64,000 nucleotides of DNA from Legionella sainthelensi (lineage in GTDB: Bacteria; Pseudomonadota; Gammaproteobacteria; Legionellales; Legionellaceae). Below, in pieces: positions 46,739 to 56,003 of this stretch. The notes under the pieces are model-generated. The model did no database searches. It had not been told where the DNA came from and was given only the letters and a program-made list of their open reading frames with translations. How positions within the stretch are numbered: the first letter of the stretch is position 1; the number at the start of each line of letters is the position of its first letter. The stretch lies in the NCBI RefSeq assembly GCF_900637685.1, contig NZ_LR134388.1, forward strand, positions 3,995,001-4,059,000. Direction: 5' to 3'. The position numbers were made by a program, and so were the translations under genes.

Positions 46739-49351
46739 CTAATGCGTTAAACTGTAAGTAATTTGGAGTTGACGATGCGATGCGGTAATGGTCTCGCTAT
46801 GATGTTTTAGGTTAGCCAGATAAAATGCTTTATGTTTTTCCAAATTAAAATTTGCAACTAATTGATATTTTGGATCTTGCTGCATGCCAGGGAATTCCCC
46901 GCTTGCAAACTCTTTTTTAATTGTTTCGACTATTTTAGTAAACAAACACTCATTTAATGTTGAAGAGTCGAAGCCATTCATAAAAATCATCGCCAATGCT
47001 CTTGAATTACAATTTCCTTTAAGATATCCCTCGACCTCTGAACGCCTTGAGGAGCCCCAATAACTTCCCCACGTCTTTGATTCATATTGTTTTAATGAAG
47101 ACTTAATAAGACTTTGAAATGATTTTTCGGTCAGGGTATCTACCCAATCATAAACCGCTCTATAGATTAATGAAATCCCCATATCACTAAAGGAATGAGT
47201 AAATCGCTTGTCCTTTTTTGCAAAAAACACTACATCACGCGTAAAATCTGCTATACCCCGTTCAAAACTTTTATCTCTAATAGCAACATCAATACTGGGT
47301 ATGGGATGTTCTTGCAGCATTAAAGGAGTGAGCCCCTCGATGATAAGTCTATTTAGAGCGCCATCTTGCTGAGATCCAGAACTTAAAATATAAGCTAATC
47401 GATTATCACCACTCTCATTTGTGCTTTCTCTTAAATATTCTTTCACAGGCTCTGTTCGTTGACGAAAAGAAAAAGTAGACAATAAAGGAGCATACTTCTT
47501 ATCGATAATCTCTGTAACGTATCGCTCCAGTTCTTCTGGTTTCAAATTCTTTGCCCAAATAAACAAAGAGTCGTGGTATTGTTTTTTCACATCATCATGG
47601 GTGAAAGGCAATACGTCTTTTTTAACAGAAAGTAACGCTTCTTCCATCAATTCATCTGTAGTAGTCAAGTGCAACGGGAAATTAACCTGTTCAGCAATTA
47701 ATTTAAGACTTGAGGAAAGATTATGAAACTCAACGGCACAAGGCGTTGTATTCGCTAAAACTTTGCGAATATCTAAGTTGTATTTCTGATGCAATAAAGT
47801 AAGTTTGGTTGAAAACTCCAGGTTATGTTCTTCAGTAAGGTCTTTTCGCTCTTTAATATAATAGTCTTTTGTAATGGCACGAAACTCGTTAGTAAATGCA
47901 ACTAACGCCAATAACGCATCGCGCAAATTACTTTCTTTGTCGACACTAATTTTTTCTTCAATAGCCTCAGGAGCAAGCTCAGGCATATTCCCAAAAAGCT
48001 CCCAAGCATTGGTTAAACTATCATCGGTAATCTTTTTGCTGATAATTTCAGAAATTTGCACATGAGGTGGATTGGTGGTCTTTTGGAGTAACGTATTTAC
48101 GAGTCGGTATGAACTATGAAGAAGCTCTTTTAATGTGGGGGCAAAAGCATCACGCCAGACTTGGTGATAACGTTTTTGTAACTCAGCGAGATCGTATTTA
48201 AGTTCGCCTTCTTTCGCATAGGTTGTATCATTTTCATTGTTAACCCATTCCTCAATATTACGATAGAAAGAAGGTTTTTGATAAAGAGCCAAACACGTTG
48301 GTGGCAAAGGAATACCATAACCGTTGTTAACACATCCCATATAAAAAACGACAACTCGGTATAAGTTATCGTAATGTTCCTGATAGAGCTTCATCATAAA
48401 ATCAACAAAGGGCTCTGAATTTGTCGTTTCATTGCAAAGATCTGGGTAGAGCTCTTCATATTTTGCACGCAACTCTTTATTCGTTTCGTCTAAAGAAGTG
48501 TAGTTTAAAGTTAAATCACCAAAAAGCTCCGTTAATCGTTTACGTTGTACGTCAGGCTGATACGTTAATAATGCTTTTAAAGCCGCCGCAAGCTTTTGTT
48601 CTTGTGCCACAGAGTCTTGAGCCAAACGCGCAAATTGCACTGGATCTGCGTAAGCCTTGGGTAATAATTTAGGAAGAACCTGCTCTTGTCCAGGCAAGAG
48701 TACAGGAATAGTTACTTTGCCTGGATGAGTGTATGGCGCCCAATGGTAAGGCTTGGAATCTTGAACATTAGGAAATGCCTCATAATCTGGCACAGAAAGA
48801 AAAACGTGCTTTTTAGGGATGCCTATAACCGATCTTGGTTCTTTCATATGAATAGTAAACCAATAAAAAAACATATCAAAATCGATATCAGCATCCAAAC
48901 TCAAATTATGCGGATGCGCATCGTCATCATCAAGAAACCATCTCCCAAACAACAGTTCTATAAAGTTTTTTTCAACTAAGGTTTTTACACTTGGAGCAAC
49001 CTGCTCTCTCAAAGTGCTGTTCACGGGAATTCCATCTTCCGCATAATGAAAGGGTTTAAAATTATCCACACAAATGGACAACGTCCCTATTAAGTGATCG
49101 TCTTCATCGAAGACTAATCGTTCTTCAGCCGATCTTTTTCCCTGGAATGATCTTTTGAATGAAGAAGTAGCTACACTTATTTTAGCTAATAACTCTGGAT
49201 AGTGTCTTTGTGGTTCAAGTTCTTTAAAAAAGGCTTTTTTAGTAATACCTTCTTCTTCAAAGGAGACAGAATAAACCTTATGAGAGCCATCAGAAATAGG
49301 GGTTTTCGTGATGAATTGACTATGCCTCAGTGCTTTTTTTGGTATTGCCAT
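46739..49351 (-). CDS. 870-residue effector candidate with kinase-like N-terminus
   Basis: No signal peptide. The first 170 residues look like a distant kinase fold of the HipA/PI-kinase kind: KKAFFKEL with Lys43, a Glu-rich helix, then DAHPHN (144-149), which resembles the DxHxxN catalytic loop, and DIDFD (155-159) in place of DFG. The remaining 700 residues are mainly helical, without known motifs. Size, lack of export signal and position among similar genes suggest a Dot/Icm substrate. The kinase reading is by pattern only and could be wrong. The ribosome binding site is weak (GGATTAAAAA). Confidence 0.6.
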   Translation of the reverse strand: MAIPKKALRHSQFITKTPISDGSHKVYSVSFEEEGITKKAFFKELEPQRHYPELLAKISVATSSFKRSFQGKRSAEERLVFDEDDHLIGTLSICVDNFKPFHYAEDGIPVNSTLREQVAPSVKTLVEKNFIELLFGRWFLDDDDAHPHNLSLDADIDFDMFFYWFTIHMKEPRSVIGIPKKHVFLSVPDYEAFPNVQDSKPYHWAPYTHPGKVTIPVLLPGQEQVLPKLLPKAYADPVQFARLAQDSVAQEQKLAAALKALLTYQPDVQRKRLTELFGDLTLNYTSLDETNKELRAKYEELYPDLCNETTNSEPFVDFMMKLYQEHYDNLYRVVVFYMGCVNNGYGIPLPPTCLALYQKPSFYRNIEEWVNNENDTTYAKEGELKYDLAELQKRYHQVWRDAFAPTLKELLHSSYRLVNTLLQKTTNPPHVQISEIISKKITDDSLTNAWELFGNMPELAPEAIEEKISVDKESNLRDALLALVAFTNEFRAITKDYYIKERKDLTEEHNLEFSTKLTLLHQKYNLDIRKVLANTTPCAVEFHNLSSSLKLIAEQVNFPLHLTTTDELMEEALLSVKKDVLPFTHDDVKKQYHDSLFIWAKNLKPEELERYVTEIIDKKYAPLLSTFSFRQRTEPVKEYLRESTNESGDNRLAYILSSGSQQDGALNRLIIEGLTPLMLQEHPIPSIDVAIRDKSFERGIADFTRDVVFFAKKDKRFTHSFSDMGISLIYRAVYDWVDTLTEKSFQSLIKSSLKQYESKTWGSYWGSSRRSEVEGYLKGNCNSRALAMIFMNGFDSSTLNECLFTKIVETIKKEFASGEFPGMQQDPKYQLVANFNLEKHKAFYLANLKHHSETITASHRQLQITYSLTH

Positions 49352-49754
49352 TTTTTAATCCATTAGTTCACAGTCGTCCATATAGAATAGTTCATATTAA
49401 GCAGAAATTTTTAAGAAGTTCAAGAATAATTTTCATACAAAGAACAAGGAAACTAAACAGCGGATTAAAATTTAACCTGTTAGGCTATTTATTGTGTTTT
49501 TAATGGGAAACAACTATTTGATTACTGCCTGAACAATGCAGCTCTTTTTAGAAACGGGTATCACAAGTTGCACTAATCACTCTGATAATCGAGCCACTTA
49601 TAAAAGTATCAATCTCACCAAGCAGTGGAATCCTCTCGATAACTCACTAAATATAGATTTTCCCCAAGATTTTTAATCTTGCGCCTAAAGGACAAGCAAA
49701 CACAGCGGGTTTAAAGAAGTTACCCCATCTTTTTTATTGAACTCATCATTATTT
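49352..49754. other. Intergenic region between two reverse-strand effector candidates
   Basis: 403 bp that hold the upstream region of the 870-residue gene and the end of the next. AT-rich, with no supported gene or clear terminator. Some short inverted motifs were seen but none worth naming. Confidence 0.4.
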
Positions 49755-52069
49755 TCAACATGGAGAGAATATGCCACAAGGACGCACTTCATCATTTTTT
49801 TCAGGCGCAATAAGCTCAAAAACCTCTCTATCAAGAGCCCGTAGTTCCTCTCCTGAACGAGTTTGGTTAAAAAACCAAAAATTGCCCGTAGTTTTGTATT
49901 TTATGACATTTGCAAAACTAAGGGTTAATGCAGTAATAATTATATTTGCGAAGACAATAAGTGCCTTATAAATATCGGATTTAATTTCAGGATCGACGAT
50001 CGCTAAAATTTTATCTTCAGCCTCCTGCAATTTAGGGCGTATATTTGCGTTAGGATTTGTTAGCCCCTCATAAGCGATTTGATATAATGCTTTTCTATAG
50101 CTTTTTTGCTCTGCTTCCCATTGCAAAAACATATGTCTATGCGATTGTGAGCCGGATAAGCGCCCATCGACTACTTTACATTGCTCCATAATGCACAAGA
50201 TGACATGACGGAAACGCCTAGCCTCTTCAGAGTCTTTTGAGCCGCAAATTCAATGGCTTCTTTTCCGCACCTGAAATCTTGTAATTGTATAATACACTTA
50301 AAACATTCATGGACGTCGATAGCCAATTCTTTTAATTCTTTCGGACTTTTTATCTCATCAACCCTCTTGTCTTGAGATTCAACATTAAATTTTGCCCCAA
50401 CTAAAAGAATTTCAATTAATACTTTTCGATACTCTTCATTCTTTATTTTTGCTAACTGCGGTAAAAGAAGTCGTAAAGCGTGTCCTTTACTCTCTTTGTC
50501 TAATACCACACGATAAGATTGAGGATCAGTAATCTGTGATTTCTTTAATAAAACTAAGGATTCACTTGCTGCTTCTAAATCATGAGTAGGAAGTTCACGC
50601 AGACTGGCTGAAACACCATGTAATGTATTTAATTCTTTTCGAAAATGGTGAAGAATTGATTTGCGTAAATGTTGTTTGGGATTTAAAGCCAGTTCTTGTA
50701 ATTGATCAATCTCTTTCGTTTTTGTTTGTTCTAAAGCAACTAATGTCGAAGCTAATAATGGATAACGATTTGTTGCCGTGATGATCTGTTGATAACCATC
50801 TTCAGATAAGTTTTTATAAACCCAAAAAAGCAAACAAAGCCTTTTCGTATCATCGTTCGATAAAGAATGAATAAATTTTAAATCCTCCAATTTTTTTGGG
50901 TCTTTAAAGAATTGGGGGACATCTTGAGTGAGTTCCGGTTGCAAATCCACTAACATCCCAATGGCTTTATAATATGCTGGTTCAGATAAAATTTGGTGCA
51001 TTAAGCTGTCTGAATATTTTTGGTGTTTTAAAAATGGTATTAGTTTAATTTGTGCTTCATCACCCATTAAACTGCCAAATGTTTGCAAAAATAGGGGATC
51101 ATTAAGTAGATGGCGATTTTTTTCCAGCATTCCATGCTTATAAAATACAAGAACCATTTTTAATAAATTCTTATTACGATTTTCGTCCTTAGTTAATTTA
51201 ATAGCCTCGATTTCTTGACGCAACAAACTAGGGTCTGTCAAAAGATCATGCAGTACAGTAGAAGCCAAGGGAAATAAGTTGGCAAAGTTATATTTGATAA
51301 TTAAATCCAGAGCACGATTGTCTGCAAACAATCCAGCTAAGTTGAGATCAGAGAATAAAATTGGATCGGATAATGTTGCCTTTTCTTGCTCCACTTGTAA
51401 TTTTCGTGTCATCAACTCAACACGTTGAAAACGTAAATTTATTTCACCATTTTCTGCATTAACGATATTTTTTAATAGGCTACTTGGTAAATTAGCACCA
51501 ATTTGCTCTAGGAGTGGATTATTCAAAAAATCCGTATGAGAAACAGTGACGGCTAAGTTAGGAGCAGCAGATGGGTTAGGAGGCTCTTTTTGGTCGGGTA
51601 TAGAAATAAATGGAGCCAGATCAAAGTTTGATAGAAAAGTAAGTTCCCTCTCTTTAGGCGCAGCATGGCCATTTTTTATTTGCCCCATGATCCATTGCTT
51701 TGGGTTATCTTTACGATACATCACCATAAGTCCACAAGATTCCCCTTTATCATTCATGTAAGCAAAATGTTGACGAACCACATTTGCGCTGTAAGACTCT
51801 GGATCCTCTTCTTCCTTCATAAGAGGGTTAGGTCCAAGTAAATAGTGCAGATTTCCTGCAGACATATTACCTTGCAAGTAATATCGCCCCAAAGCTTTGG
51901 TATTCCAGATGTCAAAATGTTTTATGGCATCTTCTGGAGAACCCAGAAAATGAGTTCGTGGAAAATCTAAGTGAATTGTTCCAATATCATCTTTTCCTTC
52001 AGCAACGGCCCAATCTTGTCCAAATGCATGGAAAATTTGTTGTGCGTTTCCTGTTACCAAATAAGGCAT
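49755..52069 (-). pseudogene. 771-residue helical protein with C-terminal membrane segment, split by one base
   Basis: Two reverse frames overlap: 52069-50171 (632 residues) and 50198-49755. The second frame is open upstream of its first possible start, reading KDSEEARRFRHVILCIMEQCK. One extra A in the A4 run (T4 at 50235-50238 on the forward strand) joins them through AQKDSEEARRF. The joined protein has an alpha/beta N-terminus, a long helical solenoid, a hydrophobic span (ALIVFANIIITALTLSF), then FFNQTRSGEELRALDREVFE and a C-terminal Cys. No enzyme motif is recognised. The location and form suggest a membrane-associated effector. Confidence 0.6.
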
Positions 52070-52208
52070 AATTCATTCTCAACATAGCAAATTGAGAGTA
52101 TTATAACCAATAATTCGTGCTAATGGTGATAAATTTTTACAAAAAATGTATTTTTTGTGCCTTTTATAAGAACATCATTTATAATGCCTTTTTTTGAACG
52201 GAAAAAAT

Positions 52209-53084
52209 ATGAACTGCAATGTCATAGGTGCCGGTAGATTAGGTAAAAATATTGCTTTAGCATTATCTACAACAAAGCTTATCTCCTCATTTTCCATATG
52301 TAATCGCAGCTTGGCCAGTACTCAAAACGCATGTCTTGAAATCGGCTTTGGTAAGGCAGTTGCTCAGATCGATCGGTTGCCAGAAGCTGAAATCACTTGG
52401 ATTTGCTGTAATGATGATGCCATCCAATCTGTTGTAGAAACGTTAGTTCATAGCCCGACCTTAAAACCAAATAGTTTTATTATTCATTGCAGTGGCGTAT
52501 TTAGCTCCGCTTTACTTGCTCCATTAAGAAAAAAAGGCTGTTTTATTGGGAGTTTTCATCCTTTAAAAGCATTCAAAATAAATTACTTAGAATCCACTGC
52601 TTTTGAACAAGTTAATTGTGTTTTAGAAGGGGATGATGTAGTGTGCGAATGGTTAAAAAACGCGTTTGTTCCATTAGGAGCCAGCCTTATCGCCATCAAG
52701 CCTGAGGCGAAAGCAACATACCATGCCGCAGCCTGCATGGCTTCGAATTACCTAATTACCTTGGCTGCCTGCAGTGAGGAATTATTGCTTAAAGCGGGAA
52801 TTAACCCACAACAAAGCCGGCAAATGATAGTAAACTTAATGCAAGGAAATTTGGATAATTTACAACGCACAAAATATATACCAGAAGCACTCACAGGTCC
52901 TTTGGCTAGAGGAGACATTGCAACCATTTCACTTCATTTAAAAACAATACAAAACGATAAAATAAGGGATTTATATCAAGAGGCAGGCTTAAATACGCTT
53001 CCTTTGACACAATTATCGGGACAAATAAAAGAGCAACTAAAAGTCATCCTTACCCAAAAATGCTTCTCCAAACTCACTGAATAA
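52209..53084 (+). CDS. Rossmann-like DUF2520 domain protein
   Basis: 291 residues from the ATG at 52209; a TTG at 52194 is less likely. The N-terminal dinucleotide loop NVIGAGRLGKNIALAL is followed by TWICCNDDAIQSV and the FIIHCSGVFSSALLAPLRKKG segment. The C-terminal all-helical DUF2520 domain begins near GSFHPLKAF and includes KATYHAAACMASNYLITL. The family is related to pyrroline-5-carboxylate and 6-phosphogluconate dehydrogenases, with unknown substrate. It is the only forward gene in this stretch. Confidence 0.85.
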   Translation: MNCNVIGAGRLGKNIALALSTTKLISSFSICNRSLASTQNACLEIGFGKAVAQIDRLPEAEITWICCNDDAIQSVVETLVHSPTLKPNSFIIHCSGVFSSALLAPLRKKGCFIGSFHPLKAFKINYLESTAFEQVNCVLEGDDVVCEWLKNAFVPLGASLIAIKPEAKATYHAAACMASNYLITLAACSEELLLKAGINPQQSRQMIVNLMQGNLDNLQRTKYIPEALTGPLARGDIATISLHLKTIQNDKIRDLYQEAGLNTLPLTQLSGQIKEQLKVILTQKCFSKLTE

Positions 53085-53371
53085 AAAAACCGCTCAGGAT
53101 AATAGCCTCTCTCGTTTTTACGATGGAACATATCTATGTTCTAATTTTACATGCTGTATGTTTTCATAATATACAAAGAAAATTGAAGAAATAGGATCGT
53201 TTTATGCTAAAATGGAAAGGAATTTCATATTAAGAATAAGGGGTTACTGATTATACAGATTAAAGAACATCCTTGTTCCCGAAAGATACTGCAGCACTCT
53301 GTTCTTTGCACATCTCATGCATCGACTACTGGGCTCCGTGGACAAAACTCGATGCGTCGGAAATTTTCCAA

Positions 53372-55855
53372 TCAATGTTTGATTTTAAGTGACGATCCCT
53401 CGTAATCAATTTTCTCTGAATCTTCTTTTTGTTGTCGTATTTTTATTTGCGCCACAACGCCAGTAAATTGGCTCATATGGTGATTAATGTCTTTCGCCTT
53501 AACGTTTAATGGCTCATTAAGCCCCGCGAAGGATTTAAGTGGAGTATCAGGATGCTCACCTTCTTGCTCTTGATCCATTACCAATTGATCCTTTACAGAC
53601 ATACCCCTCTCTGCTGCCCCTTTAGGCTCATGGAGTTGAAGATTAGCCTTTTCATAGCTCGCAACTATTATTTGGGAGTTCCGCTCGATACGTTCTAGAT
53701 AAATTTTTTCGCATTCTTTTATTCTTAGTTCCGCTTTAGTTATCAGTGTCTCTTTGTAAGGCTTATAAGAAAACAGATAAATCCCCGAAACCACTAGCAA
53801 GCTAATCGGTAAAGTAATAATACCCAATGCCATCCCCAACTTGCCAAGACCAAGATAAGAACCAAAACTCTGTGGATATCCCGCAGCTGCGGCCATCGCG
53901 GTCGTAAGCCCTTTGTGTGCCTGCATGTTTCCAGATTTTTTTTGTGAGAGATGAGTTAATGAAGACTCTTCGGCATAATTTGGGTTAAGCTTTGTCCAAA
54001 ACTTATACCACGGGGCCTTGGCATTGACTTTAGCAGAGGCTCCTTGATCGACATCACTGATTAATGATAAGCCCGTTTGTAAGTGATTATTATATTTATC
54101 ATCTAGATGACGTTTTAAGTCAGAAGCAAATTTTTTAACATCGCTAGGGTTTGCCTGAGCGAGGGCTGCAATGGCTTTAAAAATAATGCTTTCAGGTTTA
54201 CTAGCCTCATGATCTAAAATTGCTACCCGGCCATTAATAGCTTGCGCACGCTCATTCCCACTTTTGCATCCAGCGATGGAAGCTTCTTCAATAAATAGAG
54301 AAAGTGATTGCACAAGTTTGGCATATTCATGGGTATGATGCAGATCATTTGCCATGATTATTTTTAACGCTTTTTTTGCTTTTTCTACTGGAGTAGCATC
54401 TTCCTCATGAATTCTTGCATCTGGTTGCGTCCATTCGGCTTTTATTTTTTTAATTTGCGCAATGGCGAGTTGTCCCTCTGGTGATCGAGAAAAATAGTTC
54501 GCGCCACGATTCTTACAATGAATCAAAAACTGTTCATAATATTCAAATACCCTTTGGATTTCAGGGAGGTTGTCCTGCGGCCCGACCAGATTTTGCAGCA
54601 TCGCCATTTCAGCCATTAAAGTAGCTTCATTTCTCAGCCTATTCCAACCAATATTCCAGCCATATCCTAAACTATCACCAAAACCATTAACGGATAGATT
54701 TTGCACAAAACAAAAAGGTTTGGGTTCTTTAGATTCAAGTTGCACTTTATTATACAAGTGAGCGCCATTTAAAATCGCCTGTGCACCCCATGATTGCTTA
54801 TTATCTTTAAACCAATCATCCAAGGTATGATTTATTGTGGTATGAAGATTATAAGTAAATGCTTTGCGCCCCAGGGGATTTTCAGAGATAGAATGGATAG
54901 AATATTTCTCAGCAAGTGCTAAAAGTTTTACACTCACATCATCAATCGCACTGTCCATAGAAAGATTTTTTTTCACATCAAGCGAGGGGGTTCTAATTTG
55001 TAATCGCGCCCGCCCTTGATGTTCTTCTTTAAGTGCGAGAGTCACAATTTGTCTGTCGGCAAGGGCATATACTTCTGACTGGTGACGAAGACGCTCATGA
55101 GCGGTGTTTTCCGAACCAGAAATCCAGATTGTCTGTTCCAATGATTGATCAATGTGCAACAAATCATTAGGTGAAGCTGTTGTTTTTTCAGCCAGGTGTT
55201 TTTTTTCTATTTTTTTTAGATCTTCTTTTGATAAACGCTGCCCTGTTTCTTTGAGCACCTCTTCCATTAAAATGCTGTGTGCTTCTGCAGAAATCTTGTT
55301 CCGTGCTTTATCTAACTGTTGAATCAGCTTAACGGCATTTATTTTGCCATCTTCCTTAGCCATTCTTAATGCATCAGCAAACGCTTGCTCAATTAATGGT
55401 TGGATACGCCTCATCGCTTCTTGATGCGCAATTTCCATCTGTTCCTTAGGAAATCGTCTAGGGTCAACTTTTGTGTAAGTACGTGCAGCAAGTGCCAAGT
55501 GAAAATGAAATTCTTGGTGCAGAGGGATAATGCTTCCTCTAACAGTAGATAATCTCTCTAGCTGTTCTTTATTTAATTTATCAAGACCATAACGACGTTC
55601 ATATGCTTCATTAAGCTCTTTGATTTGGGTAACATCCAAACTCACCGTGGTTATTGGGGAGGGCACCCTGGTGTTTCCGAAACCTTGTTTGAATAAACCT
55701 TGCTCCTGTTCAGATATTGTAACATCAATTAATATCCGCCCTTGAGGATCAAAAAGTAAAGAAGATGGATTTTTTTGCAACGCTTGCTGCATCGCGCGCG
55801 CAGTAATTTTTTCAAAATATTCTCTTTGAGCTTGTTGCTGTTTTAATGTCGTCAT
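53372..55855 (-). CDS. SidF-like effector candidate with CX5R phosphatase motif
   Basis: 827 residues, no signal peptide. Residues 530-536 read CKSGNER, a CX5R loop closely resembling the CKSGKDR of SidF, SopB and IpgD phosphoinositide phosphatases. A hydrophobic segment at about 670-697 could anchor the protein in a membrane, as the C-terminal spans of SidF do, and a charged helical tail follows. The N-terminal 300 residues are helical. SidF is about 912 residues and dephosphorylates PI(3,4)P2 and PI(3,4,5)P3 on the vacuole. The match rests on one motif and the layout, so the assignment is provisional. Confidence 0.6.
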   Translation of the reverse strand: MTTLKQQQAQREYFEKITARAMQQALQKNPSSLLFDPQGRILIDVTISEQEQGLFKQGFGNTRVPSPITTVSLDVTQIKELNEAYERRYGLDKLNKEQLERLSTVRGSIIPLHQEFHFHLALAARTYTKVDPRRFPKEQMEIAHQEAMRRIQPLIEQAFADALRMAKEDGKINAVKLIQQLDKARNKISAEAHSILMEEVLKETGQRLSKEDLKKIEKKHLAEKTTASPNDLLHIDQSLEQTIWISGSENTAHERLRHQSEVYALADRQIVTLALKEEHQGRARLQIRTPSLDVKKNLSMDSAIDDVSVKLLALAEKYSIHSISENPLGRKAFTYNLHTTINHTLDDWFKDNKQSWGAQAILNGAHLYNKVQLESKEPKPFCFVQNLSVNGFGDSLGYGWNIGWNRLRNEATLMAEMAMLQNLVGPQDNLPEIQRVFEYYEQFLIHCKNRGANYFSRSPEGQLAIAQIKKIKAEWTQPDARIHEEDATPVEKAKKALKIIMANDLHHTHEYAKLVQSLSLFIEEASIAGCKSGNERAQAINGRVAILDHEASKPESIIFKAIAALAQANPSDVKKFASDLKRHLDDKYNNHLQTGLSLISDVDQGASAKVNAKAPWYKFWTKLNPNYAEESSLTHLSQKKSGNMQAHKGLTTAMAAAAGYPQSFGSYLGLGKLGMALGIITLPISLLVVSGIYLFSYKPYKETLITKAELRIKECEKIYLERIERNSQIIVASYEKANLQLHEPKGAAERGMSVKDQLVMDQEQEGEHPDTPLKSFAGLNEPLNVKAKDINHHMSQFTGVVAQIKIRQQKEDSEKIDYEGSSLKIKH

Positions 55856-56003
55856 TATAAAACTCTCACCTCACAGTCACCACTATGAGTTTAACATAAT
55901 GAACGTCACTGCGATATAAAAACAACCAACATGACAACAAAAAAGCCAATCCGATAAGTTAGGCTCATACTGTGCGATATTGCAGAATTAGGCTGCTTTA
56001 TTT

